Shown: positions 8,745 to 16,279 of the stretch, one piece after another
How the letters are laid out: each line of letters starts with the position of its first letter
Position numbering within the stretch: the first letter of the stretch is position 1
Assembly (NCBI RefSeq): GCF_008000995.1
Contig: NZ_CP042828.1
Span: 4,950,882 to 5,014,881 of the forward strand
Direction: 5' to 3'
Origin: Ruania zhangjianzhongii
Lineage (GTDB): Bacteria > Actinomycetota > Actinomycetes > Actinomycetales > Beutenbergiaceae
DNA: 64,000 nt
The notes under the pieces: model-generated
Told to the model about the DNA's origin: nothing
Database searches by the model: none
The model's input: the letters and a program-made list of their open reading frames with translations, nothing else
Program-made: the position numbers and the translations under genes

Positions 8745-9448
8745 CCCACGGACCCTCGGGCTGCGGCCGAATACGTCGACACCTGCGGATCGCCATCGCA
8801 GCCGGGGGCGCCCTCGCGGTGGCCGGCACCATATCGGCATGCACCGGCTCCGCACCATCGAGGGAAGAGCTGCGTGCGGCAGCCCAGACCGCCGCCGAGG
8901 AGTACGTGGCCGCGATCGCCGAGCAGGATCTGGAGAGCGCGGACGCGATGACCGAGCCGAGCGTGCTCGAAGTCACCGAGGTCGACGACACCGTGGACGT
9001 CCGCGCCGCACTACCGGAGGCGACCGAGCCGATCAGCGAGCCCTGGGTCGAGATCGTCGGCCAGGAAGACACGGGCGGCAGCACGCGGCTGACGTTCCAG
9101 GTCAGCTATCAGATTGGGACGGTCGTCGGAGCGGACTTCATCGAGCTCGCCCACGCAGACGGCGACCCGAGCGAGGCCTGGACCGTGACCGACGGGCTGC
9201 TGGTCTACGGAGACGTCTTCGCCGACCGGGAGACGGTGCCGGTCTTCGCCTTCGGTGGAGTGGAGCTGCAATCCACCGATACCAGCAACGTGAGCATCTG
9301 GGGCTATCCGGGAACCTACGGGACCGAGGCGACGCAGGCGCGGCAGGGGCTCACCGTGGCACCGATCTCGGTGATCCTCGGCGCCGAGGTGACCCCACCG
9401 TGGAACGACTCCCTGCCCATGCTGGAGGGGGTCAGCGACGACGGCTGA
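8741..9448 (+). CDS. Putative lipoprotein, unknown function, coupled to the preceding gene
   Basis: A 235-residue protein with a signal sequence ending in TISAC (Cys34). The mature N-terminus (EELRAAAQTAAEEYVAAIAEQDLESADAM) is the same kind of helix as in the upstream lipoprotein, so the two are probably distant paralogues. The start at 8741 is fixed by the ATGA overlap with the upstream stop; the frame stays open upstream but that part is a shadow of the neighbour. Function unknown; it is likely anchored outside the cytoplasmic membrane. Confidence 0.75.
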   Translation: MTHGPSGCGRIRRHLRIAIAAGGALAVAGTISACTGSAPSREELRAAAQTAAEEYVAAIAEQDLESADAMTEPSVLEVTEVDDTVDVRAALPEATEPISEPWVEIVGQEDTGGSTRLTFQVSYQIGTVVGADFIELAHADGDPSEAWTVTDGLLVYGDVFADRETVPVFAFGGVELQSTDTSNVSIWGYPGTYGTEATQARQGLTVAPISVILGAEVTPPWNDSLPMLEGVSDDG

Positions 9449-9551
9449 ACCACCGCGGATGGCGGGCTCCGGGGGCCTCTTCGCAGCCCGGTCTGACCCC
9501 TTGAGTTCGGCACGGGTGTGACATTGGCGCAAAAGCGAGGATGCTAGAGGG

Positions 9552-9767
9552 ATGGCCACCCCCCGACACCTCGCGTCCAGCCCGTTCAACGACCGGCGCA
9601 AGCCGCCGCCGCCCCGGGAGCCGTTCACCGTCGGTCAGCGGGTCACCCACGACCGGCACGGGCTGGGCCGAGTCGTCGGTCTCGAGGGCGACGTCTCCAC
9701 GCTGGTGGACTTCGGCGACCGGGTGATCCGCGTGCCGGTGGCCTCCGGCCGGTTACACCCGCTCTGA
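9552..9767 (+). CDS. Small Tudor-like protein resembling the C-terminal tail of PcrA/UvrD
   Basis: A 71-residue protein. Residues 24-71 (FTVGQRVTHDRHGLGRVVGL, then VSTLVDFGDRVIRVPV and a final RLHPL) match the pattern of the Tudor-like C-terminal domain of PcrA/UvrD helicases, GDRVxHxxFGxGxV...VxFxxxGxKxLxLxxAxLxxL, which contacts RNA polymerase. Here the domain stands alone. The ATG at 9552 follows GATGCT at 9540-9545 by 6 nt; the AGAGGG directly against the ATG is too close to act as a ribosome site, so a leaderless start is likely. Function is unknown; binding to RNA polymerase is a guess from the domain. Confidence 0.65.
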   Translation: MATPRHLASSPFNDRRKPPPPREPFTVGQRVTHDRHGLGRVVGLEGDVSTLVDFGDRVIRVPVASGRLHPL

Positions 9768-9770
9768 GGA

Positions 9771-10370
9771 TCAGCGGCGCACCTCGACGTGCAGGTGCGC
9801 AAAGCCGGACAGTTCCTCGCCCAGGTGGAGCTTGCTCACGGCCAGGTCCGGGAGGAACCGGATCGTGGTGCCGGTCTGACCGGTGCCGGGCAGTTCGACC
9901 AGCTCGGTCACTGGCACTCCGCGGACGTACCGCTGGGTCCAGCTGCCCTCGGCGCGCCGGTTGGTGTGCTCCAGCCAGCGGCTGAGGGCAGCGACCGTGG
10001 ACATACCGCGCCGAGGGCGCCCGTCCGGCAGCAGCGGCGGGTCACTGGCGGCGAAGAAACGCAGATCCTGGGTGGACATCACCGGTTTGCGCACGACCCG
10101 GCCGGCGGTGTCTCGGCGGATGGCGGTGCCACGGCCGTCGTCGGCCACCGAGAGCGAACCATCGGCGTGCTGAGTGAGAACGGCACGGCCCACCCGATCC
10201 AGGGCGTAGGCCTCCTCGTCGGCGTGCGCGAGCACCTCCAGCACCAGGTGCGCTGCCCCGCTGGCGGCGTAGGCGCCCGCCTCGGCACGGATCGCCTGGA
10301 GATGATCATGGTCGACGGCGGAGGTCCAGTCATGCGTGCTGGTCACCGCGCGCCCGCCCTGCTCAGTCAT
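9771..10370 (-). CDS. GyrB-like GHKL ATPase-domain protein
   Basis: A 199-residue protein whose first half looks like the ATP-binding domain of DNA gyrase subunit B: DHLQAIRAEAGAY stands where GyrB has VRKRPGMYIG, GAAHLVLEVLAHADEEA where GyrB has HHLVYEVVDNSIDEA, and LSVADDGRGTAI where GyrB has the DNGRGIPV motif. The transducer, Toprim and DNA-binding parts are missing, so this is not a topoisomerase subunit. The Asn that binds Mg-ATP in the first GHKL box is replaced (LAHADEE), so ATP turnover is doubtful. TAGCGT at 10377-10382 lies 6 nt before the ATG, indicating leaderless translation. Confidence 0.7.
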   Translation of the reverse strand: MTEQGGRAVTSTHDWTSAVDHDHLQAIRAEAGAYAASGAAHLVLEVLAHADEEAYALDRVGRAVLTQHADGSLSVADDGRGTAIRRDTAGRVVRKPVMSTQDLRFFAASDPPLLPDGRPRRGMSTVAALSRWLEHTNRRAEGSWTQRYVRGVPVTELVELPGTGQTGTTIRFLPDLAVSKLHLGEELSGFAHLHVEVRR

Positions 10371-10393
10371 CGTGCGACGCTAACAGGCCCGGG

Positions 10394-11860
10394 TCAGGAC
10401 ACCGGCGTGCCACCCTTTCGCCGGTCCCACTGGTCCTTGTAGGCCATCAGGAGGGCCGAGAGCACGACCAGGGCGATGAGACCGAACCCGACCGCGACCG
10501 CCGTCGACCATCCGGTGACCTGCAGGGACCCGAACACCGCCGCCGTGATCACGGCGATGCCGATCGACGTACCCATCCGCTGCCCGGTCTGCATGATCGC
10601 CCCGGAGCTGCCCGCGTACTGCAGCGGCACCTCGGCCAGGGTGAGCGTCTGGTTCGGGCTGATCACCGACCCCTGGGCGATACCGACGAAGCACAGGCTG
10701 AGCATCAGCCACCACACGCTCAGCCCGACGGCGTCGTGCAGCAGCGCCACCCCGACGCTCAGGCCCAGCCCGACCAGCGCGAAGTACAGCCCGGCGATCA
10801 CGATCCTCCGGCCATACTTGATCACCCGCCGGCCGGCCCAGTTGGCCGCGAACGCGGACAGCACCGCCGAGGGGATGCCGACCAGGCCGGCCTCCAAAGC
10901 GGTCTTGCCGGCGCCCTGCTGCATATAGAGCGCGACGATCACCCAGATGCTGGTCATGCCGAGGAAGTACAGGGTGACGATCACCGTGCCGTTGGTGAAG
11001 CTGCGGGTGCGGAAGATGCTCAGGTCCACCATCGGGCTGCGGCCCCGGGCGGCATAGCGGCGCTCCCACTTCACCCAGGCGAGGACCAGCACGATGCCCA
11101 CGGGGAGCAGCAGCCAGGTGCTCGCTGCGGTGCGGGACTCCATGAACGGGAACAGGATCGCCAGCACGGCCAGGCCGAGCAGCAGTGAGCCGATCGGATC
11201 CATCGAGGCACGCGCCGCCTTGCCGGTCTCCCCTTCCAGGCGCCGGCGAAACAGCGGCTTGGGGAACCAGAGCAGGGCGAGGACAAGAGTGAGGATCCCG
11301 ACCGGCACATTCACCAGGAACGTCAGCCGCCAGCCGAAGTCCGGGCCGCCGAGCTGGATCAGCAGCCCGCCGAGCACCGGACCGATCGCCACCGACACCC
11401 CGACCGTGCTACCGAAATAGCCGAACGCGCGGCCGCGCTCGGCACCCCGGAAGTACTGCTGGATCATGCCCACCCCCTGCGGGTTGAGCAGACCGGAGCC
11501 GACGCCCTGGACGAACCGGGCGATGTTCAGCCACTCGGCGCTCGGGGCGAAGCTGCACGCGATCGACGCGGCGGTGAAGACGCTCACTCCGAGCACGAAG
11601 ATCCCGCCGCGGCCGAGGATGTCTCCGGCGCGGCCGGCAGCCACCAGCACCACGCCGAAGGTGAGGGCGTAGCCGGCGAGCACCCATTGCAGATCGGATT
11701 CGGAGGCGTCCACACCGGTCTGGATCGCGGGCAGCGCGACGTTCACGATGCTCACCGCGATCAGGGACATGAAGATCGCCGCGAGCAGCACGATCAGGAT
11801 CCGCCACCGGGCGGGGTCGGCGGCTGGGTCCGAGCCGGGGGTGGACGCGGCTTCGCGCAC
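10394..11860 (-). CDS. MFS drug efflux transporter, DHA2 (EmrB/QacA) family
   Basis: A 488-residue, roughly 14-helix major facilitator. Family marks are SIVNVALPAIQ in helix 1, LQWVLAGYALTFG in helix 2, GRAGDILGRGGIFVLGV in the loop 2-3 motif A, and motif C-like GYFGSTVGVSVAIGPVLGGLL in helix 5. The GTG at 11860 is chosen because GGGAGG lies 7 nt upstream; the in-frame ATG 63 nt further up has no such site. Expected role is proton-driven export of toxic organic compounds. It ends 23 nt before the start of the GyrB-like gene on the same strand, but that gene seems to have its own promoter. Confidence 0.88.
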   Translation of the reverse strand: MREAASTPGSDPAADPARWRILIVLLAAIFMSLIAVSIVNVALPAIQTGVDASESDLQWVLAGYALTFGVVLVAAGRAGDILGRGGIFVLGVSVFTAASIACSFAPSAEWLNIARFVQGVGSGLLNPQGVGMIQQYFRGAERGRAFGYFGSTVGVSVAIGPVLGGLLIQLGGPDFGWRLTFLVNVPVGILTLVLALLWFPKPLFRRRLEGETGKAARASMDPIGSLLLGLAVLAILFPFMESRTAASTWLLLPVGIVLVLAWVKWERRYAARGRSPMVDLSIFRTRSFTNGTVIVTLYFLGMTSIWVIVALYMQQGAGKTALEAGLVGIPSAVLSAFAANWAGRRVIKYGRRIVIAGLYFALVGLGLSVGVALLHDAVGLSVWWLMLSLCFVGIAQGSVISPNQTLTLAEVPLQYAGSSGAIMQTGQRMGTSIGIAVITAAVFGSLQVTGWSTAVAVGFGLIALVVLSALLMAYKDQWDRRKGGTPVS

Positions 11861-11971
11861 AGCACACCTCCCTTCCCCACGGCATGTTCCCACATGCCCT
11901 GGTCGTTTCCCGCCGTTGACCACACCTGGTCTCGCACGGCACGTGCGGCGGCCCGGTTCTACGATCGCGAG

Positions 11972-12199
11972 ATGGCGATCGACGAGAGCAAGCTCCGCTG
12001 GCAGGACCTCTCCCCGAAACAGCAGGCGGTGGTCCTCGGCGCGGCCGTGATCGAGCTGATCCTGCTGGTGGCGGCGTTGGTAGACCTGAAGCGGAGGCCG
12101 GCCGAACAGGTGCGCGGTCGCAAGGGCGTCTGGGCGCTGGCGAGCTTCGCAGGCTTCGTCGGCCCGATCAGCTACTTCGCGTTCGGCCGCAAGCGCTGA
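11972..12199 (+). CDS. Small PLDc_N-type membrane protein
   Basis: A 75-residue protein with two hydrophobic segments (residues about 17-38 and 52-70) linked by a basic stretch DLKRRPAEQVRGRKGVW, ending in GPISYFAFGRKR. This two-helix pattern with W.. and GPI.YF..GR is the phospholipase D N-terminal (PLDc_N) hairpin, common as a stand-alone actinobacterial membrane protein of unknown role. TACGAT at 11960-11965 sits 6 nt before the ATG, so translation is probably leaderless. The longer frame that opens at 11687 runs over the divergent MFS promoter and is not credible. Confidence 0.75.
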   Translation: MAIDESKLRWQDLSPKQQAVVLGAAVIELILLVAALVDLKRRPAEQVRGRKGVWALASFAGFVGPISYFAFGRKR

Positions 12200-12221
12200 G
12201 TCGAGCGTTTCCAGTGCGCTG

Positions 12222-12255
12222 GCGCGTCCGGAGCGCGGGCGCGTCCGGAGCGCGG
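12222..12255. repeat. 17-bp tandem repeat, two copies plus a degenerate third
   Basis: The 17-bp unit GCGCGTCCGGAGCGCGG occurs at 12222-12238 and 12239-12255, followed by a decayed copy starting at 12256 (GCGTGTCCGG...). It lies between the convergent ends of the PLDc_N-like and XRE genes. Each unit can fold on itself around TCCGGA. Confidence 0.8.
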
Positions 12256-12317
12256 GCGTGTCCGGTCACGCGGGGTACGTCCGGCGCGGGGGCGCTTCCG
12301 CTGAAGCGGTCTGCCCG

Positions 12318-12515
12318 CTATCCGGCGCGGGGCGCGAAGATGTCCTCAATCGCGCAACCGAACTCCTGAGCCAACCGGAACGCCAGTGGCAGGGACGGGT
12401 CGAACCGACCCTTCTCGATAGAGATGACGGTCTGCCGGGAGACGCCGAGGAGCTCGGCCAGGTGCTGCTGGGACCAGCCCCGTTCTTTGCGCAGCTGCGG
12501 CAGCACGTTCTCCAC
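12318..12515 (-). CDS. XRE-family helix-turn-helix regulator
   Basis: A 65-residue, single-domain Cro/CI-type repressor: VLPQLRKERGWSQQHLAELL is helix 1-2, GVSRQTVISIEKGRFDPSL the recognition helix and following turn, and LAFRLAQEFGCAIEDIF the last helices. The GTG at 12515 is preferred: it comes two bases after the stop of the membrane protein gene and has GGAG 7 nt upstream. The pair of a small XRE protein with a multi-helix membrane protein is a widespread two-gene unit in Firmicutes and Actinobacteria; the pair is probably autoregulated. Confidence 0.85.
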   Translation of the reverse strand: MENVLPQLRKERGWSQQHLAELLGVSRQTVISIEKGRFDPSLPLAFRLAQEFGCAIEDIFAPRAG

Positions 12516-12517
12516 GC

Positions 12518-12991
12518 TCAGCTCCGCTGCCGGTTGATCACATACCGCGTACCGGCGGAGACCAGGCACACCGCGAGCACTCCGAGCAGCACCACGCTGC
12601 CCTCCACCCGGGTGCCGGTGATCATCAGCGCCGCGAGCGCGAGACCGCTGACCAGCAGCACGTCATGGAACGCGCCTTGGGTCGCTTTGTCGTACCAGGA
12701 CGACTCCACCGACTCCTCCGGCCGATCAAGAGCGCCCCGGAGCGTGCTGCGGTCCATACACAGCGCCCACACCAGGGCGACCATCGGGCCGGACATCGCG
12801 AAGGTGAGACTGAACGCTCCCACCCAGGGGCTCTCCGGAGCGAAGCCGACCAGAGCAGCAACTGCCCCGATCACTGCGGCCACGCCGATCCCGAGCGGGA
12901 TCGCGGGCGCCATCGCGGAGGCTCGGCCGCGGCCGAACCGTACCCGGCCCCACCGGCTGCGGGAGGTCTCCTGGTCAGCGCTGCTGGACAT
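12518..12991 (-). CDS. DUF2178-like membrane protein paired with the XRE regulator
   Basis: A 157-residue protein with four hydrophobic segments (about residues 28-49, 58-80, 108-126 and 130-147) and a WYDKATQGAFHDVLL linker in the middle. It resembles DUF2178-type membrane proteins usually found directly before a small XRE regulator. The start at 12991 has GAGGAAG about 6 nt upstream. The two genes are separated by two bases. Role unknown. A promoter candidate reading leftwards is TTGACA at 13051-13056 with TACAGT at 13031-13036, though their 14-bp spacing is shorter than normal. Confidence 0.7.
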   Translation of the reverse strand: MSSSADQETSRSRWGRVRFGRGRASAMAPAIPLGIGVAAVIGAVAALVGFAPESPWVGAFSLTFAMSGPMVALVWALCMDRSTLRGALDRPEESVESSWYDKATQGAFHDVLLVSGLALAALMITGTRVEGSVVLLGVLAVCLVSAGTRYVINRQRS

Positions 12992-13049
12992 CGTGGCTTC
13001 CTCTTCGTGGTCGCGGGGACGTGCGCGACCACTGTAAAGGAGACTTCAC

Positions 13050-13133
13050 ATGTCAAGCAACCTGTACATCGACTGGCGCCGGCCGCAGCCACGGCCGCAC
13101 TCGATCGACGCGGCCGTCCACGGTCTGACCTAG
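13050..13133 (+). CDS. Possible 27-residue small ORF
   Basis: An ATG at 13050 is preceded by AAGGAG with a 7-nt gap, one of the best ribosome sites in the window, and opens a 27-codon frame beginning MSSNLYIDWRRPQPRPHS and ending at TAG 13131-13133. It is too short for usual gene finders. It reads divergently from the DUF2178/XRE pair and its stop overlaps the stop of the HIT gene. No homologue is known to me. The AAGGAG could instead be chance within the pair's promoter. Confidence 0.3.
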   Translation: MSSNLYIDWRRPQPRPHSIDAAVHGLT

Positions 13134-13558
13134 CCAAACGCGCGTAGCGCGAGACTGATCCGGTCAGCGAAAGCCGCCGCTTCGCCGTCGTCGTACTTCT
13201 GTCGCGGCCAGAAGAACCCGCGCAGCCCGTCCTTGCGTCGGCGCGGCACCACATGCGCGTGCAGGTGATGCACGGTCTGGCTGACCACGTTGTTCATCGC
13301 CACGAACGTTCCGTGCGCGTCCAGCGCCCCGGGCAGCACAGCGGCGATGCGCTGCACCGTAGAGAAGAACGGCTGGAGCTGGTCGACCGGCAGATCCGGC
13401 AGGGTGACGTGGTGCTCGCGCGGGATCACCAGCACGTGCCCCTTGAACACCGGCCGGAAATCGAGGAAGGCGAACACGTCCGGATCGTCCAGCACCACGT
13501 GCGTCGGCTCGGTGCCGGCCACCATCCGGCAGAAGATGCAGTCGATCACGGGCGCCAT
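13130..13558 (-). CDS. HIT-family nucleotide hydrolase/transferase
   Basis: A 142-residue histidine-triad protein. CIFCRMVAGTEPTHVV is the N-terminal zinc-type Cys pair and first strand, FLDFRPVFKGHVLVIPREH the core, and HHLHAHVVPR the catalytic HxHxH triad. It would hydrolyse nucleotide phosphoramidates or dinucleoside polyphosphates. The start MAPVIDC at 13558 was chosen over the upstream ATG at 13594, which only adds a Pro/Arg-rich stretch. The neighbour upstream, a GntR regulator, is divergent and unrelated. Confidence 0.88.
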   Translation of the reverse strand: MAPVIDCIFCRMVAGTEPTHVVLDDPDVFAFLDFRPVFKGHVLVIPREHHVTLPDLPVDQLQPFFSTVQRIAAVLPGALDAHGTFVAMNNVVSQTVHHLHAHVVPRRRKDGLRGFFWPRQKYDDGEAAAFADRISLALRAFG

Positions 13559-13747
13559 CCTGTCCGGGCGGCCCACCCCCGGTGGGGAACGCACGCGGCA
13601 CCCCTCGGGATCGCGGCCATGCCTCGCCTCCTCGAGTCGGTTCCTGCAGAGTCAGACTAACGCCGTCGCTGCGCAGCACCGAGCCTCGCGTAGACTCCGG
13701 CGCACCGAGCGGGCGGTCCCGACCCTGCGTAGCCGAGCGGAGAAGCG

Positions 13748-14440
13748 ATGGCAACCGATGCCCTTCACCATCACGTCGCCGATGCACTCGGGCGACGCAT
13801 CGTGGAGGGGACACTACCGGTCGGTAGTGCCGTCAGCCTGGCCAGCCTGGAACAGGAGTTCCGCGTCTCGCGCACCGTCGCCCGCGAAGCTGCGCGCCTG
13901 CTGGAGTCACTAGGGCTGATGGTGGCTCGGCGCCGGGTGGGCCTGATCGTCGCAGACTTCGAGCACTGGAACGTCCTCAGCCCGCGGGTCATCGAGTGGC
14001 GGCTCGCTGGACGTGGTCGAAATGATCAGCTGAAGACGCTCTTGGACCTGCGGATCGCCGTGGAGCCGACCGCCGCCCGGTCCGCCGCCGAGCAGGCCAG
14101 TGCCGAGGCCCGCGAGCGGCTCATCGAACTGGCCAGCAAGCTACGGGACCTCGGCAAGCGGGGCCTCGGCCAGACGCCGGAGTACTTGCGCACCGACGTC
14201 GACTTCCACCAGACCATGCTGCGGGCCAGCGGAAACGAGATGCTGGCCGCACTCGACCAGGTCGTCGAAGCGGTGTTGATCGGACGCACCAGGCTCGGCC
14301 TCTCCCCCGCCGTACCGGTCGCCGAGGTGATCGACCACCACGAGACCACGGCAAAAGCCATCGCCGCGCAGATGCCGGAGGCAGCCGAGTTGTACTCCCG
14401 CCTCCTGGTCACGCGCGTGCGTGCGGAGTTCGCCCTGTAG
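13748..14440 (+). CDS. GntR-family regulator, FadR/FCD subfamily
   Basis: A 230-residue regulator with a winged helix-turn-helix (residues 1-70; VSLASLEQEFRVSRTVAREAARLLESLGL, quoted in part) and an all-helical FCD domain (from about residue 85). Metal-ligand positions typical of FCD are visible: Asp and His in DVDFHQTML, and later His residues in VIDHHETT. FCD regulators sense organic acids or sugar acids. It lies 290 nt upstream of, and in line with, the TRAP transporter operon, and is the likely regulator of it. The binding site was not located. Confidence 0.88.
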   Translation: MATDALHHHVADALGRRIVEGTLPVGSAVSLASLEQEFRVSRTVAREAARLLESLGLMVARRRVGLIVADFEHWNVLSPRVIEWRLAGRGRNDQLKTLLDLRIAVEPTAARSAAEQASAEARERLIELASKLRDLGKRGLGQTPEYLRTDVDFHQTMLRASGNEMLAALDQVVEAVLIGRTRLGLSPAVPVAEVIDHHETTAKAIAAQMPEAAELYSRLLVTRVRAEFAL

Positions 14441-14729
14441 CTGGCGGTTGCCGTCGAGGTCGGTGCAGTGCCCGTTCCTGGGCTCCCGGCTGACACCCAT
14501 CGATACCAGATCGCACCGTCCTTGTACGGGGATTGCTGCCACGCCACCAATAAGAGTACTTGTGCTGCCAGTCGGACCGTGGCAGCATAACGACACGCAG
14601 TTCAATGTCGATCGCCGGAGGCATCGTCGGCTTTTGGACATATCCGCGGCGCTGCAATGAAAATGTGCCGTCTCGGCAACGAGAACACCGTTCGAAATGA
14701 GCCCGACCTGCACTGGAGGAGTACGGATC

Positions 14730-15731
14730 ATGCAACGTCGCAGACCAGCACAGATACTACTAATCGCATCCTTAGGCGCCAGTTTGCTACTCACCGCCTG
14801 CAGCAACAGCGGAGGTGGGGACGACTCGTACAACCTCCGCTTCAACCACGTCCTGGCCGAGAGCGAACCGTTTCATCAGGGTTTTGAGAGCTGGGCTCAG
14901 GCCGTGGAGGAGCGCACCGACGGCGGCCTGACCATCGAGGTGTACCCGTCCGCGCAGCTGGGTGTTGAAGAAGACATCATCGAGCAGATCCAGGGCGGCG
15001 CGAACATCGGGCAGAACACGGATGCAGCGCGGCTCGGCCAGTACGTGGAGGAGGTCGCAGTCGTTAACGCGCCGTACTTCGTCGACAACCTCGACGAGGT
15101 CCAGGCCCTCCGCGAGAGCGAGACGATGCAGGGATACCTGGACGAGCTGGAGGAGCAGGGCCTGAAGGTCATCTCCTTCAACTGGGTCCAGACCCACCGA
15201 CACTTCTTCACGAACCAGGAGATCAACACCCCCGAAGACCTGAACGGACTCCGTATCCGCACACCGGGTGCTCCCATCTGGCAGGAGTCCATCCGGGCAC
15301 TGGGCGCGGAGCCCGTCGCGATGGACTTCGGCGAGGTCTACCCCGGGCTGCAACAAGGCGCGATCGACGGCGCGGAGCTCGTCTACGCGAACATCCCTGC
15401 GTCGAACCTGTTCGAGGTGGCCGATCACGCCACGGAGACCAGCCACATCCTGTTGGTGAACTTCGAGGTGGTCAGTGCCGACTGGTTCAACTCGCTGCCG
15501 GAGGAGTACCAGGAGATTCTCATCGAGGAAGCCGACCGAGCGGGCCTGGAGACCTCCGAGCAGATGGAGTCCGCGATCGCCGAGATCAAGGAACAGCTCC
15601 TTGCCGAAGGCATGATCATCAACGAGGACCCCGACCTCGAGGCGTTCCGTCAAGCAGGCGAGGCGGCGTACGAAGCCCTCGGCCTGACCGAGGCGCGTGA
15701 CCAGATCTGGTCGGAGATCGGCAAGGGATGA
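14730..15731 (+). CDS. dctP: TRAP transporter solute-binding lipoprotein (DctP family)
   Basis: A 333-residue DctP-type extracytoplasmic binding protein. The start MQRRRP at 14730 has GGAGGAG 9 nt upstream; the signal ends LLTAC with the lipid Cys near residue 24. Family features include RFNHVLAESEPFHQG, VYPSAQLG, the conserved RTPGAPIW with the carboxylate-binding Arg, and GEVYPGLQQGAIDGAE. DctP proteins deliver organic acids, commonly C4-dicarboxylates or sugar acids such as uronates. The stop overlaps the dctQ start (ATGA). Confidence 0.93.
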   Translation: MQRRRPAQILLIASLGASLLLTACSNSGGGDDSYNLRFNHVLAESEPFHQGFESWAQAVEERTDGGLTIEVYPSAQLGVEEDIIEQIQGGANIGQNTDAARLGQYVEEVAVVNAPYFVDNLDEVQALRESETMQGYLDELEEQGLKVISFNWVQTHRHFFTNQEINTPEDLNGLRIRTPGAPIWQESIRALGAEPVAMDFGEVYPGLQQGAIDGAELVYANIPASNLFEVADHATETSHILLVNFEVVSADWFNSLPEEYQEILIEEADRAGLETSEQMESAIAEIKEQLLAEGMIINEDPDLEAFRQAGEAAYEALGLTEARDQIWSEIGKG

Positions 15732-16279
15732 ACCCAGCGCAGGAGAGCGGAGGGGAGCTTGCGGCGCACGAGAGCGCCGGCGGCCGACCCGGCGGGCTGT
15801 TCTACACCCTGGGCAGGGTCGAACTACGTTTCGCGCAGTTGTGCGTGGTGGTGATGACAGCGCTGGTCCTCACCTCGGCGATCGCGCGCACTGTCGGCAC
15901 GCCGATGAACTGGACTGTGGATCTGGCCACCTTCACGTTCGCGTGGGCCGTGTTCATCGGTGCCGATGTCGCCTGGCGGCGCGATCGCATGGTCAGCATC
16001 GACATTCTGGTCGACCGACTGCCAGCCGTCGCTCGCCGGTGGGTGCAGCTCGCCTGCACAGTCCTGGTGGCGGCGCTACTCGCCGCACTGGTCATTACCG
16101 GGACGATGCTGGCGGCGGACGCGAGCGACCGCAGCTTCGACGGCGTGCCCTGGCTGAGCTACACCTGGGTCACCATGGCCGTCCCGATCGGCTGCCTGCT
16201 CATGCTGATCACCACCGGGCACAAGCTCCGCTCCCAGATTCAGTCCCTGCGCGGCCGTCATGGGGAGGTCACGCCATGA
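15728..16279 (+). CDS. dctQ: TRAP transporter small membrane subunit (DctQ family)
   Basis: A 183-residue, four-helix protein (helices about residues 36-58, 70-84, 105-127 and 145-164). The line TWAVFIGADVAWRRDRMVSIDIL, seen in part as AWAVFIGADVAWRR and then VSIDILVDRLP, is the DctQ signature between helices 2 and 3. DctQ joins the large membrane subunit to form the transport unit. It overlaps both neighbours by 4 nt (ATGA at each end), so the three subunits are translated as a set. Confidence 0.9.
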   Translation: MNPAQESGGELAAHESAGGRPGGLFYTLGRVELRFAQLCVVVMTALVLTSAIARTVGTPMNWTVDLATFTFAWAVFIGADVAWRRDRMVSIDILVDRLPAVARRWVQLACTVLVAALLAALVITGTMLAADASDRSFDGVPWLSYTWVTMAVPIGCLLMLITTGHKLRSQIQSLRGRHGEVTP

